The notes beneath the pieces are model-generated. The model saw nothing but the letters and a program-made list of their open reading frames with translations, was not told where the DNA came from and did no database searches. The position numbers and the translations under genes are program-made. 64,000 nucleotides of DNA, taken from contig CANMQX010000009.1 of the NCBI GenBank assembly GCA_947500135.1, positions 62,001-126,000 of the forward strand, read 5' to 3'. Positions within the stretch are counted from its first letter, which is position 1; the number at the start of each line of letters is the position of its first letter. The stretch is from an uncultured Paracoccaceae bacterium (GTDB lineage: Bacteria; Pseudomonadota; Alphaproteobacteria; Rhodobacterales; Rhodobacteraceae). Below are positions 9,714-19,165 of the stretch, in pieces.

Positions 9714-10094
9714 ATGGGCCAGGAAAAGAACCCCCGCCGCGTGGCAGATAACGAAGCGATGGCAAAACTGCGCATGCTTCGGACATCCCCGCAGAAACTG
9801 AACCTTGTCGCTGGTCTGATCCGGGGCAAGAAGGTTGAAGCCGCGTTGAACGATCTGACTTTTTCCAAAAAGCGGATCGCAGCTGATGTGAAGAAATGCC
9901 TTCAGTCCGCTATCGCCAACGCAGAAAACAATCACAACCTGGATGTTGATGAACTAGTCGTCGCCGAAGCTTATTGCGGCAAGAACCTGATCATGAAGCG
10001 CGGTCGTCCGCGTGCCCGTGGTCGTTTTGGCAAGATCATCAAGCCGTTTTCGGAAATCACAATTGTGGTTCGCCAAGTTGAGGAGCAAGCATAA
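9714..10094 (+). CDS. rplV: 50S ribosomal protein L22
   Basis: L22 lines the exit tunnel. The 126-residue protein shows [20 protein letters not shown] near the start and the beta-hairpin tip [20 protein letters not shown] near the end. The start is [20 protein letters not shown]. It shares one base with rpsC (TAATG). Confidence 0.99.
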   Translation: MGQEKNPRRVADNEAMAKLRMLRTSPQKLNLVAGLIRGKKVEAALNDLTFSKKRIAADVKKCLQSAIANAENNHNLDVDELVVAEAYCGKNLIMKRGRPRARGRFGKIIKPFSEITIVVRQVEEQA

Positions 10095-10795
10095 TGGGTA
10101 ACAAAGTAAACCCGATCGGTATGCGCCTTCAGGTCAACCGTACCTGGGACAGCCGCTGGTATGCAGATACCAAAGACTATGGCGACATGCTTCTGGAAGA
10201 CCTCAAGATCAAGGACTTCATCAAGGAAGAATGCAAGCAATCCGGCATCAGCCGCGTGATCATCGAACGTCCGCACAAAAAGTGCCGCGTCACGATCCAC
10301 GCTGCCCGCCCCGGTGTCATCATCGGCAAGAAAGGTGCGGATATCGAAGGTCTGCGCAAGAAGCTGGCCAACCTGACCGCATCGGAACTGCACCTGAACA
10401 TTGTTGAGGTCCGCAAGCCCGAACTGGACGCAGCCTTGGTTGCTGAATCCATCGGTCAGCAGCTGGAACGCCGTGTGTCCTTCCGCCGTGCGATGAAGCG
10501 TTCTGTTCAGAACGCGATGCGCATGGGTGCATTGGGCATCCGGGTCAACCTTGCCGGTCGTCTGGGCGGTGCAGAGATTGCGCGGACCGAATGGTACCGT
10601 GAAGGCCGCGTGCCGCTGCACACCCTGCGTGCCGATATCGACTATGCGCATTACGAGGCGATGACACCTTATGGCATCATCGGCATCAAGGTGTTCATCT
10701 ACAAAGGTGACATCATGGAGCACGACCCCTCTGCGCATGACCGCAAACATGCTGAGCTGCAAGAGGGCGCTGTCCCTCGCGGCCCACGTCGCTAA
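10094..10795 (+). CDS. rpsC: 30S ribosomal protein S3
   Basis: S3 forms the mRNA entry site with S4 and S5. The 233-residue protein starts [20 protein letters not shown], has the KH-type motif [20 protein letters not shown], and the C-terminal domain [20 protein letters not shown]. The length is normal. It begins one base inside the rplV stop and precedes rplP by 13 bases. Confidence 0.99.
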   Translation: MGNKVNPIGMRLQVNRTWDSRWYADTKDYGDMLLEDLKIKDFIKEECKQSGISRVIIERPHKKCRVTIHAARPGVIIGKKGADIEGLRKKLANLTASELHLNIVEVRKPELDAALVAESIGQQLERRVSFRRAMKRSVQNAMRMGALGIRVNLAGRLGGAEIARTEWYREGRVPLHTLRADIDYAHYEAMTPYGIIGIKVFIYKGDIMEHDPSAHDRKHAELQEGAVPRGPRR

Positions 10796-10808
10796 GGAGA
10801 CCTGAACA

Positions 10809-11222
10809 ATGCTTCAGCCAAAGCGTACAAAATTCCGCAAGATGCACAAAGGCCGGATCAAAGGCGAAGCCAAAGGCGGCTCTGATCTGAACTTCGGCAC
10901 TTACGGTCTGAAAGCCACACAGCCAGAGCGGGTCACCGCCCGGCAAATCGAAGCCGCCCGTCGGGCCATGACGCGTCACATGAAGCGTCAGGGTCGTGTC
11001 TGGATCCGGATCTTCCCCGACACCCCCGTGACGTCGAAACCTGTCGAGGTTCGTATGGGTAAAGGTAAAGGTTCGGTCGATTTCTGGGCCTGCAAGGTCA
11101 AGCCCGGCCGCGTGATGTTCGAAATCGACGGCGTGTCAGAAACCGTCGCCCGCGAGGCCCTGCGCCTCGCTGCGATGAAACTGCCGCTGAAGACACGGAC
11201 AATCGTTCGGGAAGATTGGTAA
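10809..11222 (+). CDS. rplP: 50S ribosomal protein L16
   Basis: L16 helps form the A site and the central protuberance. The 137-residue product begins [20 protein letters not shown] and includes [20 protein letters not shown] and [27 protein letters not shown] precedes the ATG. It is the last gene before the second break of the S10 operon; rpmC follows only 4.9 kb later. Confidence 0.99.
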   Translation: MLQPKRTKFRKMHKGRIKGEAKGGSDLNFGTYGLKATQPERVTARQIEAARRAMTRHMKRQGRVWIRIFPDTPVTSKPVEVRMGKGKGSVDFWACKVKPGRVMFEIDGVSETVAREALRLAAMKLPLKTRTIVREDW

Positions 11223-11304
11223 CCCGTCAAATCCACCGGATTTGATGGGGGAAGGGTAAGCGTTTGGCAAAGCCAAATGCGGCCCGACCCGGCTAAGAAT
11301 AGAG

Positions 11305-11334
11305 ACCCCCGCCGAGAAATCAGCGGGGGTTTTC
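11305..11334 (+). terminator. Intrinsic terminator after rplP
   Basis: ACCCCCGC (11305-11312) pairs with GCGGGGGT (11323-11330), then TTTTC. It ends the rplB-rplP transcript. A small hairpin CAAATCC/GGATTTG lies between it and the rplP stop. Confidence 0.85.
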
Positions 11335-11423
11335 GTTTGAACTCGGGTAAGGCACAAGCCAGGCCGCCGACTTTTGTCTTGCTGATATGTGCCAGCTATG
11401 CTTCGTCCTTGTCCGGCACCGCC

Positions 11424-11555
11424 GGGCAGCGCCCGGACCTCCCCCATGGGGAGGGCGCTTTTGCAACGTCGCATCCAAAACTTCTCTTTTATGTGAGTAA
11501 CTGGATCGCGAATATTGATTGTTGCCGCGCCCACCCCGAGGTCCGGGCGCTGCCC
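11424..11555. repeat. Palindromic repeat element with 18-bp terminal inverted repeats
   Basis: A perfect 18-bp inverted repeat (GGGCAGCGCCCGGACCTC at 11424-11441; its complement at 11538-11555) encloses 96 bp. Inside the left end is a hairpin CCTCCCC-ATGGGGAGG followed by GAGGGCGCTTTTGCAA (11451-11466). Related pieces lie at 14954-15143 and 29418-29479. The size and structure suggest a MITE/REP-type element. Bases 11556-11784 before the next gene hold nothing else I can identify. Confidence 0.75.
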
Positions 11556-11784
11556 TCTGCCGCTGTGCTTAAGTAGGTGCGTGGCGTGCCTCCCGTGATC
11601 GCTTCGATCATCCCCTGAACTGAAAACAGCAACCGCGCCAACCAAGCCTATCGGTGTCGCTCGTGGATTGTCGCAGATGCCGCGTTTCCGGGGATATATG
11701 ACCGTCTTTTCCCCCTCCATGTCCGTCTTTGCGACCGTTACCATCCATCCGTGAGACGTGAACCAACACGAAAGGAAATATCTG

Positions 11785-12327
11785 ATGTCTATCCTCAAAC
11801 GCGGTCTGAAAGGTGCGCCGGTCAAACGGTTGCAAAGCAAACTTGGCGTGGCGGCTGATGGTGATTTTGGCCCCGGCACCGAAAAGGCGCTGAAAGAATG
11901 GCAATCCGCCAATGGGCTGGCCGCCGACGGCATCGCCGGGCCTGACACATTCGCGGCCATGGGCCTGCATGAACTGATCCTGTTGCGCAAAGGATCGCGC
12001 GGTACGCAGGTCGGGAAACTTCAGGCGGGGCTGGGTATTGATGCTGATGGTGCTTTTGGCTCTGGCACTGCTCAGGCGGTGAAGGACTTTCAGACCGCCA
12101 ATGGCCTGACCGTTGACGGGATTGCGGGGCCAGCAACGCTGGCGAAACTCAGCAGCTTTGCCGAGATCACCCTTGCCGTGGTCGAAAAAGCTGCTGTGCA
12201 GTCAGATGAGCAGCATTTTGAAGAAGAGCCGCTGCCCGATCTTGATGGTGTTGAGGTTGCAGAAGCAGCCGAGCCCGCAGCCCCCCCCAAATCTGTTTGG
12301 GGTAAGATGAAAGGCTGGTTCTCCTAA
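11785..12327 (+). CDS. Peptidoglycan-binding domain protein (two PG_binding_1 repeats)
   Basis: A 180-residue protein with two PF01471-type repeats at about residues 8-60 (LQSKLGVAADGDFGPGTEKA, LAADGIAGPDTFAAM) and 70-125 (LQAGLGIDADGAFGSGTAQA, LTVDGIAGPATLAKL). A low-complexity acidic tail (EEEPLPDLDGVEVAEAAEPA) and the terminal basic KMKGWFS follow. No signal peptide is visible, which is odd for a wall-binding protein. The ATG at 11785 has AAAGGA upstream and fits the domain better than an in-frame ATG nine codons earlier. The cellular target is inferred from the domain only. Confidence 0.85.
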   Translation: MSILKRGLKGAPVKRLQSKLGVAADGDFGPGTEKALKEWQSANGLAADGIAGPDTFAAMGLHELILLRKGSRGTQVGKLQAGLGIDADGAFGSGTAQAVKDFQTANGLTVDGIAGPATLAKLSSFAEITLAVVEKAAVQSDEQHFEEEPLPDLDGVEVAEAAEPAAPPKSVWGKMKGWFS

Positions 12328-12360
12328 ACCGGCCCACGGCCCTCGCCCGCCGGGCGGGGG

Positions 12361-12984
12361 TCATTCCCAATTATAGTTGAAGCTGACCGAAATCCGTTCG
12401 TCCTCTTCGGCCATATTCATGGGTACTTCGTGGCGCAGCCAACTTTCCCACAGCAATACATCGCCCACGGCTGGGGCCACATAGATGAATTGGCGCAGCT
12501 CCTCGGGTGCGTCCTTGATGCGCGGCGGTGCGGCCATCATCATTGCTGATCGGGGGTCCTCCAGTTTGAGCGCGCTTGCCCCTTCGGGCATGGCCACATA
12601 GGTTGTTCCGCTGATCACCGAATGGGGGTGGATGTGGCTGGTGTGGATACCCCCGGGAGGCAGGATGTTGATCCAGATATCTTCCAGTTTCAGCGCCTTG
12701 TCGCCCAGATCGAACGCCAGTTCCTTGGCAAACTCCGCGACATGAGCGTCGAGCGATTTGACTAGATCGGCAAAGATCGGGAACCGCCAGGGCAGGTCGG
12801 TCAGCGACGCGTAAGAGGTGTAGCCGGGATAGCCGTTCGCCTCGCACCAGTCCTGTCCGGCCTCATCATCATCGGCGATGACCATGCAGGAATTTTCCAG
12901 CTCCGCGGCATCAACGGGATCACCCAGCTCTGCCAGGTTGGCGTGGTAGAGGCGGGTGGTGAAAAGGGATCTTATCTTTGACAT
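12361..12984 (-). CDS. Putative 2OG-Fe(II) oxygenase (TIGR02466-like)
   Basis: A 207-residue protein starting MSKIRSLFTTRLYHANLAEL. The C-terminal half has the double-stranded beta-helix pattern: LEDIWINILPPGGIHTSHIH with candidate metal-binding histidines, VISGTTYVAMPEGASALKLE, and a distal histidine in LLWESWLRHEVPMN followed by the 2OG-binding-like arginine in DERISVSFNYNWE. This matches the TIGR02466 family of predicted oxygenases found widely in marine bacteria, with no proven substrate. It converges on the peptidoglycan-binding gene. Confidence 0.8.
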   Translation of the reverse strand: MSKIRSLFTTRLYHANLAELGDPVDAAELENSCMVIADDDEAGQDWCEANGYPGYTSYASLTDLPWRFPIFADLVKSLDAHVAEFAKELAFDLGDKALKLEDIWINILPPGGIHTSHIHPHSVISGTTYVAMPEGASALKLEDPRSAMMMAAPPRIKDAPEELRQFIYVAPAVGDVLLWESWLRHEVPMNMAEEDERISVSFNYNWE

Positions 12985-13161
12985 ATCCCTTCCTTACCGT
13001 CGATGCGGGGGAAGTGCGAGTGGCCATCTTTGCCGCCTCGGCAATTACCGGCGCGTTACCCAAGGTCGCTGGTCCATCGACAAATTCCTGCCACAGACTG
13101 GTTTTAGTGATGTTGCCAGAACGTCAACAATTCTTCCTGAATAGGGAAAGGACAATCTCAA

Positions 13162-14238
13162 ATGAATACAGTAAAATCACTCCTTCTGACCTCGGGCCTG
13201 TGTATGGCTGCGGGTGCGGCCAGCGCGCAAAGCCTTGAATGTGGGCAGGATTATCGGATCCAGGCGGGCGATTATCTGTCAACCATCGCGCAGCGCGCCT
13301 ATGGTGACACGGCCAATTATAACCTTATTTACAGTGCCAATGTCGATGTGATCGGGCCGAACCCGGGCAATATCCGCGTTGGTGACCGGATCTTTATCCC
13401 TTGCCTTGGCGATGATCTGGGTCAGTCCACTGCAAATACGGCCGCCATCCGTCAGCGTACGACCGAGGCGCTGCCTGGCCCATCCGGCGACCGCCCCATC
13501 CGGGTTTTGACCGCAACCGGCTGGGCGCCGTTCATGGATGAGGATCAGGCGCAGGGTGGTTTGTTGACTGAAATCATTAACTTAGCGCTGGAGAATGCCG
13601 ACAGTAATCCAGAGTATCAGATCGATTTCATCAATGATGACGGTGCCCATCTGCAGCCGCTCATCACCGATCATGCCTATGATATCAGCATCGGTTGGAG
13701 CCAGCCGAACTGCGATATCATGGACAAGCTGGAAGACGAATCCAAGTTCCGTTGCAACAACCTCGACTTCAGTGATCCGCTTTATGAGGAAGTGCTGGGG
13801 TACTACAGCCCCGCCTCTGACCCGGTCTTTGCGGACCACTCCGAGTTGAAGGGCAAGCGCATTTGCCGGGCCGAGGCCTATACGCTCGCCCCGTTGGAAG
13901 AAGTTGATCTGGTCGCCCCGGTGATTGAGATTGTGCGCGCGCCATCTGCTGCCGACTGTGTCAACTTTGTCCTTGAAAACAAGGCAGATGCGGCATTGAT
14001 TGCGGTTGATGTGGCGCTGGGCCGGATCAATGAACTGGGCGCTGATGATCAGATCCAGATGCATGAGGCGCTGACCTTTGTTGACGTGCTGCATGCGGTG
14101 ATCGCCAAGACCCATCCGCAGAGTGACGAGATTTTGGGCGTGGTCAATAATGGTCTGGGCAACATCAAGAACTCTGGCCTGTGGTTTGCCACTGTGCGTC
14201 GCCACATGACAGCGTTCCGCGAGGCCAGCAAAGGCTGA
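13162..14238 (+). CDS. LysM domain fused to a solute-binding protein domain
   Basis: The 358-residue protein has a signal peptide (VKSLLLTSGLCMAAGAASAQ). A LysM-like module follows at about residues 28-80 (DYRIQAGDYLSTIAQRAYGD ... IRVGDRIFIPCL). The rest resembles a family-3 periplasmic binding protein (RPIRVLTATGWAPFMDEDQA; GGLLTEIINLALENA; LKGKRICRAEAYTL; NKADAALIAVDVALGRINEL). It is probably periplasmic, anchored to peptidoglycan and sensing or delivering a small ligand, but no transporter genes lie beside it. AAAGGA precedes the ATG. The ligand is unknown. Confidence 0.8.
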   Translation: MNTVKSLLLTSGLCMAAGAASAQSLECGQDYRIQAGDYLSTIAQRAYGDTANYNLIYSANVDVIGPNPGNIRVGDRIFIPCLGDDLGQSTANTAAIRQRTTEALPGPSGDRPIRVLTATGWAPFMDEDQAQGGLLTEIINLALENADSNPEYQIDFINDDGAHLQPLITDHAYDISIGWSQPNCDIMDKLEDESKFRCNNLDFSDPLYEEVLGYYSPASDPVFADHSELKGKRICRAEAYTLAPLEEVDLVAPVIEIVRAPSAADCVNFVLENKADAALIAVDVALGRINELGADDQIQMHEALTFVDVLHAVIAKTHPQSDEILGVVNNGLGNIKNSGLWFATVRRHMTAFREASKG

Positions 14239-14262
14239 CCTGCCGGGCAGGATGAAAAGAGG

Positions 14263-14292
14263 CACCCGCTTTGGCAACAAAGTGGGTGTTTT
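14263..14292 (+). terminator. Intrinsic terminator after LysM-binding protein gene
   Basis: CACCCGCTTTG (14263-14273) pairs with CAAAGTGGGTG (14278-14288) and is followed by TTTTC. It ends the single-gene transcript. Confidence 0.85.
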
Positions 14293-14571
14293 CGTTTGGG
14301 GCCACGCAACGTTCGGTGGGGTGGGGCAGGGCGCGCAACACCCGGTTTTTACGGATTTCGCGAATCACCCGTTAATATTGGGGTTTGGACCGAAAAAGGT
14401 GGTCTGCAAAGCGTCGGCCAGACGTCGGCAAAGCGTCGGACCCTTTGCCGGTGTTTTGTGGGGTTAATGGCGCGCGCGGTGGAAATGTGAATGCGGTGTT
14501 AAGCTTTGCGGTGTCCCGTAAGGACAGCCCTGTGCTAGGTCATCTGCGAGATGACAACATCAGGACTGCAC

Positions 14572-14883
14572 ATGCCCCGCCCGTTGATACTCGCCCTGAC
14601 GCTCTTTGCTGCGGATGCCCGGGCGCAAGGAATGGAACTTCTGCTGACAGAGGAGGTGGGCGGCCCTTACACGCAGGACTGGTCGGCGGTTTACCTGACC
14701 GACACAGGTGCGGCGCATGAGATTTACGTCAAGGGGGACGGAAAGCTTGGCGACTTCTTTGGCGTGCTGCGGCTGGACTGCGCCACGCCACGGTTTTCCC
14801 GATGGCTGGCGTTGGGCGGATATCTGGACGCGGATGATGTGCCGGTGGAAGCCGTGCGGGCAGTCAGGGCGCGATATTGTTAG
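14572..14883 (+). CDS. Small secreted protein of unknown function
   Basis: A 103-residue protein with a short signal peptide (MPRPLILALTLFAADARAQG). The mature part has MELLLTEEVGGPYTQDWSAV and two cysteines (LRLDCATPRF; RARYC at the end) that could pair. The ATG at 14572 with CAGGA six bases upstream places the signal peptide at the very start, better than an in-frame ATG at 14551. No family recognised. The codon use looks like that of the host. Confidence 0.6.
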   Translation: MPRPLILALTLFAADARAQGMELLLTEEVGGPYTQDWSAVYLTDTGAAHEIYVKGDGKLGDFFGVLRLDCATPRFSRWLALGGYLDADDVPVEAVRAVRARYC

Positions 14884-14913
14884 TACGGATTGGCGCCGGT
14901 GGTCGGGGTTGAG

Positions 14914-15143
14914 GTCCCGGGTCAGGCCCGGGACGGGTTGTTCTATGTGCTGAGGGCAGCGCCCGACCTGGAGGGCGTTTGGATGGGTTGTGTTGTGGGT
15001 GACGGTGCCCAATGTGCTGCCGTTGCGTTGTTTGTGATGTTGCAAAAGCGCCCTCCGGGGGGAGGGTGAGAACCGTCTCGGGATTGATCCAGTGGGTCAA
15101 TTCAGGTTTGAACGGGCGGAGCCCCGGACGGGCGCTGCCCGGC
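14914..15143. repeat. Cluster of palindromic repeat fragments
   Basis: This 280-base gap (14884-15163) has no gene. It holds GTCCCGGG-TCAGG-CCCGGGAC (14914-14934); GGGCAGCGCCCGACCT (14954-14969), close to the end of the 11424 element; TTGCAAAAGCGCCCTC (15040-15055), an exact inverse of 11451-11466; and GGGCGCTGCCCGGC (15130-15143), the inverse of the other element end. It looks like a degenerate or rearranged copy of that element. Confidence 0.7.
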
Positions 15144-15163
15144 GTTGCCGCCGGGCGGGCCGC

Positions 15164-15943
15164 TCAGAATTCAAAATCCTTAATTGCATCACTGGCCAAT
15201 TTCCTGAGTTCAAGTTCCTCTCTCTTCTTTTTGTCTTCTTCTAGGATGATCTTGATTGATAGTTTGAGCGGCTCGAAAGCCTTCAAGCAGACTTCTTCTG
15301 AAAGCTCGTGAATCCCTCTGCTTAATATCGCGTAGAGTTTCCTATTCTCAAACAAGAAGTGGGGAAGGTGATCTTTGAGAAATGCTACCTTTTCGTCCAT
15401 TCGGAGCGTTGAGAAATCTGCCTCGACCCATCCCTCAGCATCCTTGAACTCGTTGAAACGTTCATAAACCAAGTTTTCGAAAATACGCCGAAGATACACG
15501 AATGATCCAACGCCGACCCCGTGAGCAGCTAGTCCAATTGCCTTGTGCAACTCAGCGGCGTCGCCCTTGTTCAGGACCTGCCGATACGTTCGTGCTTCAT
15601 CATTTGCGATGTCTGCTAGAGAGGGAAATTGACCTACCTTTCGGACGGCCTCGTCTTCAAAGAGGAACCAAACTGTGATTTTATGGTTGTTGTTCCTTGC
15701 GCACTCCAGAGATACTTTTTCAAAACCTCTTCGCTTCTTTAACGCTCTGAACAAGTCGTCTTTCGTGCCCAAGTTGCGCCGATTGCTATACATAGAAAAT
15801 GTTGTGCTTCGCTCGCACTCTGTGCAATAACCGTCCACCTTTCCACTGTAGTAACCGTCTAGCTGTGCTTTAAGATTCGTGTCGCTTGGTAGTTCGCAAG
15901 AAACATACAATGGGACGCCAAATACAAATTTTTCTAAATTCAT
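15164..15943 (-). CDS. Unknown protein: Cys-rich N-terminus, helical C-terminal domain
   Basis: A 259-residue protein, more AT-rich than its surroundings. The N-terminal ~110 residues contain CTEC (about residues 40-43) and a later C/H pair (VSLECARNNNHKITVWF), a possible treble-clef or zinc-ribbon fold. The C-terminal ~130 residues are predicted helical: AIGLAAHGVGVGSFVYLRRI, MDEKVAFLKDHLPHFLFEN, LYAILSRGIHELSEEVCLKA, ending in a charged helix. The SRGIHELSE segment and helical layout recall HEPN/DUF4145-type domains found in defence proteins; this is only a resemblance. It lies alone between a repeat cluster and the rpmC promoter. Confidence 0.65.
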   Translation of the reverse strand: MNLEKFVFGVPLYVSCELPSDTNLKAQLDGYYSGKVDGYCTECERSTTFSMYSNRRNLGTKDDLFRALKKRRGFEKVSLECARNNNHKITVWFLFEDEAVRKVGQFPSLADIANDEARTYRQVLNKGDAAELHKAIGLAAHGVGVGSFVYLRRIFENLVYERFNEFKDAEGWVEADFSTLRMDEKVAFLKDHLPHFLFENRKLYAILSRGIHELSEEVCLKAFEPLKLSIKIILEEDKKKREELELRKLASDAIKDFEF

Positions 15944-16012
15944 TTTACTTGCCTAGATGACTCGAGTGTGAACTAGTATTGACCGGGTTAGGCTGTATGT
16001 CGACAAACCCCC

Positions 16013-16041
16013 TTGCCACATCCCCCCAACCCTCCTATACG
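16013..16041 (+). promoter_or_regulatory. Candidate promoter of the rpmC-rpmD block
   Basis: TTGCCA (16013-16018), 17-bp C-rich spacer, TATACG (16036-16041), about 80 bases before rpmC. It matches the promoters before rpsJ and rplO in -10 sequence and spacing. Confidence 0.7.
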
Positions 16042-16121
16042 GCCCACTTCTACACCCACTCCACCGGGAATCGGGTGACGTCTTGCGCGGCCCTCCGGTG
16101 ATGTTGACAAAGGAATATGGC

Positions 16122-16328
16122 ATGAACGCCAATGAACTGCGGGATAAGACGCCCGACCAGCTCCGTGAGGAGCTGACAAACCTGAAAAAAGAATCCTTCA
16201 ACCTGCGCTTTCAGCAGGCCACTGGCCAGTTGGAAAACACAGCAGGCATTCGCAATGCACGTCGCAATGCCGCGAAGGTCAAAACCATTCTGAACGAAAA
16301 AGCGGCCGCTGCCGCCAAGGAGGCCTAA
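16122..16328 (+). CDS. rpmC: 50S ribosomal protein L29
   Basis: The 68-residue helical-hairpin protein begins [20 protein letters not shown] and contains the L29 signature [20 protein letters not shown]. It sits near the tunnel exit next to L23. The ATG at 16122, with AAAGGA upstream, matches the family start; an in-frame upstream ATG at 16101 is less likely. One base separates it from rpsQ. Confidence 0.98.
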   Translation: MNANELRDKTPDQLREELTNLKKESFNLRFQQATGQLENTAGIRNARRNAAKVKTILNEKAAAAAKEA

Positions 16329-16329
16329 T

Positions 16330-16560
16330 ATGCCTAAGCGTATCCTTGCCGGGGTTGTCACAAGCAACCAGAACGCCCAGACCGTCACTGTTTCGGTTGA
16401 GCGTCGTTACAAGCACCCGCTGCTTCAGAAGACCATTCGTAAGTCGAAGAAATATCGTGCTCACGATGAAAACAACGCATTCAATGTGGGCGATCAGGTC
16501 CGCATTCAAGAATGTGCCCCGAAGTCGAAAACGAAACGCTGGGAGGTGATTGCCTCCTGA
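16330..16560 (+). CDS. rpsQ: 30S ribosomal protein S17
   Basis: The 76-residue OB-fold protein begins [20 protein letters not shown] and includes [20 protein letters not shown] and [20 protein letters not shown]. It binds 16S rRNA near the 30S body. A 78-base gap with small hairpins separates it from rplN. Confidence 0.98.
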   Translation: MPKRILAGVVTSNQNAQTVTVSVERRYKHPLLQKTIRKSKKYRAHDENNAFNVGDQVRIQECAPKSKTKRWEVIAS

Positions 16561-16638
16561 GGCACTCACATTCCGGTTTAGTGAAACCCTGGGGCGCCGG
16601 TCAGAAATCGGCATCTCCCCAAAGGTCGGAGAAACCAA

Positions 16639-17007
16639 ATGATCCAGATGCAGACCAATCTGGATGTTGCTGACAATAGCGGCGCCCGCCGTGTTCAGTG
16701 CATCAAGGTTCTGGGTGGTTCCCACCGTCGTTACGCCAGTGTTGGAGACATCATTGTCGTTTCGGTGAAGGAAGCCATCCCGCGTGGTCGCGTAAAGAAA
16801 GGTGACGTCCGTAAGGCCGTTGTCGTACGCACCGCCAAAGAAGTTCGCCGCGACGATGGCACCGCCATCCGCTTTGACAGCAACGCTGCTGTGATCCTCA
16901 ATAATAACGGTGAGCCGATTGGCACCCGTATTTTTGGACCGGTCGTTCGTGAACTCCGCGCCAAGAATTTCATGAAGATCATCTCGCTCGCTCCGGAGGT
17001 GCTGTAA
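16639..17007 (+). CDS. rplN: 50S ribosomal protein L14
   Basis: The 122-residue protein has the standard L14 length and start ([20 protein letters not shown]), with [20 protein letters not shown] and the terminal [13 protein letters not shown]14 forms an intersubunit bridge and is the RsfS docking site. GGTCGGAGAA precedes the ATG. Confidence 0.99.
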   Translation: MIQMQTNLDVADNSGARRVQCIKVLGGSHRRYASVGDIIVVSVKEAIPRGRVKKGDVRKAVVVRTAKEVRRDDGTAIRFDSNAAVILNNNGEPIGTRIFGPVVRELRAKNFMKIISLAPEVL

Positions 17008-17009
17008 CC

Positions 17010-17315
17010 ATGGCTGCGAAACTCCGTAAAGGTGATGAGGTCATCGTTCTTGCCGGTAAAGACAAAGGCAAGAAGGGCACGATTTCATCCGTTGATCCAA
17101 AGGCAGGCAAAGCTGTCGTCGATGGTATCAACATCGCTATTCGCCACCAGAAGCAGTCGCAGGCAACCCAGGGCGGTCGTACCCCCAAGCCGATGCCGGT
17201 TCAGCTGTCCAACCTGGCGATTGTTGACAAGAACGGCAAAGCATCCCGCGTCGGCTTCCGCATGGATGGCGACAACAAGGTCCGTTTTGCCAAGACAACA
17301 GGGGATGCGATCTGA
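17010..17315 (+). CDS. rplX: 50S ribosomal protein L24
   Basis: The 101-residue KOW-domain protein ([30 protein letters not shown]) initiates 50S assembly. The C-terminal half [20 protein letters not shown] is normal. It starts two bases after rplN and its stop overlaps the rplE start by one base. Confidence 0.98.
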   Translation: MAAKLRKGDEVIVLAGKDKGKKGTISSVDPKAGKAVVDGINIAIRHQKQSQATQGGRTPKPMPVQLSNLAIVDKNGKASRVGFRMDGDNKVRFAKTTGDAI

Positions 17316-17878
17316 TGCTTGATACTGCAAACTATACCCCCCGTCTGAAGGCTTCTTATGCCGACACGATCCGTGCCGCCATGAAGGAAGAGTTCGGTTA
17401 CAAGAACGACATGCAGATCCCCCGTTTGGACAAGATTGTTCTGAACATTGGCTGCGGTGCCGAAGCTGTCCGTGACAGCAAGAAAGCAAAATCCGCACAG
17501 GAAGATCTGACGACCATCGCCGGTCAGAAGGCCATGACGACACGCGCCAAGAAATCCATCGCTGGTTTCCGCGTCCGTGAGGACATGCCACTGGGTGCCA
17601 AGGTTACCCTGCGCGGCGACCGGATGTACGAATTCCTGGACCGTCTGATCACTGTTGCGATGCCTCGTATCCGCGATTTTCGCGGTGTGTCCGGCAAATC
17701 CTTTGACGGTCGCGGCAACTATGCCACCGGCCTGAAAGAGCATCTGGTGTTCCCCGAGATCAACTTCGACAAGATCGATGAGAACTGGGGCATGGACATC
17801 GTCATCTGCACCACAGCGAACACTGACGCTGAAGCAAAGGCATTGTTGAAAGCGTTCAACATGCCGTTCAGCAGCTAA
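17315..17878 (+). CDS. rplE: 50S ribosomal protein L5
   Basis: L5 binds 5S rRNA in the central protuberance. The 187-residue protein contains [20 protein letters not shown], the [20 protein letters not shown] loop and [20 protein letters not shown]. The start is [20 protein letters not shown]. The overlap with rplX indicates translational coupling. Confidence 0.98.
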   Translation: MLDTANYTPRLKASYADTIRAAMKEEFGYKNDMQIPRLDKIVLNIGCGAEAVRDSKKAKSAQEDLTTIAGQKAMTTRAKKSIAGFRVREDMPLGAKVTLRGDRMYEFLDRLITVAMPRIRDFRGVSGKSFDGRGNYATGLKEHLVFPEINFDKIDENWGMDIVICTTANTDAEAKALLKAFNMPFSS

Positions 17879-17898
17879 GCGCCAGGGAGAAAAGAGAT

Positions 17899-18204
17899 AT
17901 GGCTAAGAAATCCATGATCGCACGCGAGAAAAAGCGTGAAAAGCTGGTGGCCCAGTACGCTGAAAAGCGCGCCGCGCTGAAGGCGATTATCAACGACCGC
18001 GAAAAGCCCGTTGAAGAGCGGTTCAAGGCATCCCTTGAATTGGCAAAACTGCCCCGCAACTCTTCGGCGACCCGTTTGCACAACCGTTGCCAGCTCACCG
18101 GGCGTCCACACGCCTATTACCGTAAACTGAAGATCAGCCGGATTGCCCTGCGGGACCTTGGTTCCAATGGCGAAATCCCCGGCATGGTCAAGTCGAGCTG
18201 GTAA
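17899..18204 (+). CDS. rpsN: 30S ribosomal protein S14 (zinc-free type)
   Basis: The 101-residue protein belongs to the long C-minus class. The C-terminal [20 protein letters not shown] retains only one cysteine instead of the CxxC pairs of the zinc form, and the protein ends [11 protein letters not shown]. It lies between rplE and rpsH as in other alphaproteobacteria. Confidence 0.98.
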   Translation: MAKKSMIAREKKREKLVAQYAEKRAALKAIINDREKPVEERFKASLELAKLPRNSSATRLHNRCQLTGRPHAYYRKLKISRIALRDLGSNGEIPGMVKSSW

Positions 18205-18216
18205 GGAGCATTTGAT

Positions 18217-18609
18217 ATGAACGATCCTATCGGTGATATGCTCACACGTATCCGCAACGGCCAGATGCGCGGCAAGGCGGCGGTGGAAACACCTGCGTCC
18301 AAGCTGCGTGGTTGGGTTTTGGATGTGCTGTCTGACGAAGGCTACATCCGCGGTTATGAAAAGAAGGACGGCCGCGATGGTCACCCTGCTTTCAATATCG
18401 AGCTGAAATACCATGAGGGCACCCCTGTTATTCGCGAAGTGAAGCGGGTTTCCAAACCCGGTCGCCGCGTTTACCTGGGTGCAGGTGACATCCCGTCGGT
18501 CCGTCAGGGCCTGGGCGTGTCGATTGTCTCTACCTCGCAAGGTGTGATGTCGGATGCAAAAGCGCGTGCTGCCAATGTTGGTGGCGAAGTGCTTTGCACC
18601 GTATTCTAA
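18217..18609 (+). CDS. rpsH: 30S ribosomal protein S8
   Basis: The 130-residue protein begins [20 protein letters not shown] and ends with [20 protein letters not shown] and [11 protein letters not shown]8 is a primary 16S rRNA binder and in E. coli represses the spc operon at rplE. No matching mRNA target was identified here. Confidence 0.99.
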   Translation: MNDPIGDMLTRIRNGQMRGKAAVETPASKLRGWVLDVLSDEGYIRGYEKKDGRDGHPAFNIELKYHEGTPVIREVKRVSKPGRRVYLGAGDIPSVRQGLGVSIVSTSQGVMSDAKARAANVGGEVLCTVF

Positions 18610-18620
18610 GGAGATCATAG

Positions 18621-19154
18621 ATGTCTCGTATTGGGAAAAAACCGGTTGAGCTGCCCGCAGGTGTTTCGGCATCTGTCAGCGGCCAGACCATCGAAGTGAA
18701 GGGCCCCAAGGGCACCCGCAACTTCACTGCGACTGATGACGTCACCCTGACGGTTGACGGCCAGTCCGTTTCAGTGGAGCCACGTGGCAAATCCAAGCGC
18801 GCCCGCCAGCAGTGGGGCATGAGCCGCACGCAGGTGGCGAACCTGGTCACGGGTGTTACTGACGGTTTCAAAAAAGAGCTTGAGCTGTCTGGTGTGGGTT
18901 ACCGCGCACAGATGCAGGGCAACACGTTGAAACTGTCCTTGGGCTACAGCCATGACGTCAATTTCGAAGTGCCTGAGGGTGTCACAGTGACAGCCCCCAA
19001 GCCAACTGACGTCATTGTGGAAGGTATCGACCAGCAGCTTGTTGGCCAGGTCGCGGCAAATATCCGCGAATGGCGTAAACCTGAGCCCTATAAGGGCAAG
19101 GGCATCAAGTACAAAGGCGAATATATCTTCCGCAAAGAAGGTAAGAAAAAGTAA
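18621..19154 (+). CDS. rplF: 50S ribosomal protein L6
   Basis: The 177-residue protein ([20 protein letters not shown]) has two L6 repeats and the C-terminal [20 protein letters not shown] and [14 protein letters not shown]. It lies near the sarcin-ricin loop. AAGGAG precedes the ATG. Confidence 0.99.
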   Translation: MSRIGKKPVELPAGVSASVSGQTIEVKGPKGTRNFTATDDVTLTVDGQSVSVEPRGKSKRARQQWGMSRTQVANLVTGVTDGFKKELELSGVGYRAQMQGNTLKLSLGYSHDVNFEVPEGVTVTAPKPTDVIVEGIDQQLVGQVAANIREWRKPEPYKGKGIKYKGEYIFRKEGKKK

Positions 19155-19165
19155 GGACCGCAAAA

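Noticed and set aside
9971..10762. 263-codon minus-strand frame opposite rplV/rpsC
   Set aside because: Shadow of highly conserved ribosomal genes.
17875..18672. 265-codon minus-strand frame opposite rpsN/rpsH
   Set aside because: Shadow of ribosomal genes; the protein is repetitive and lacks motifs.
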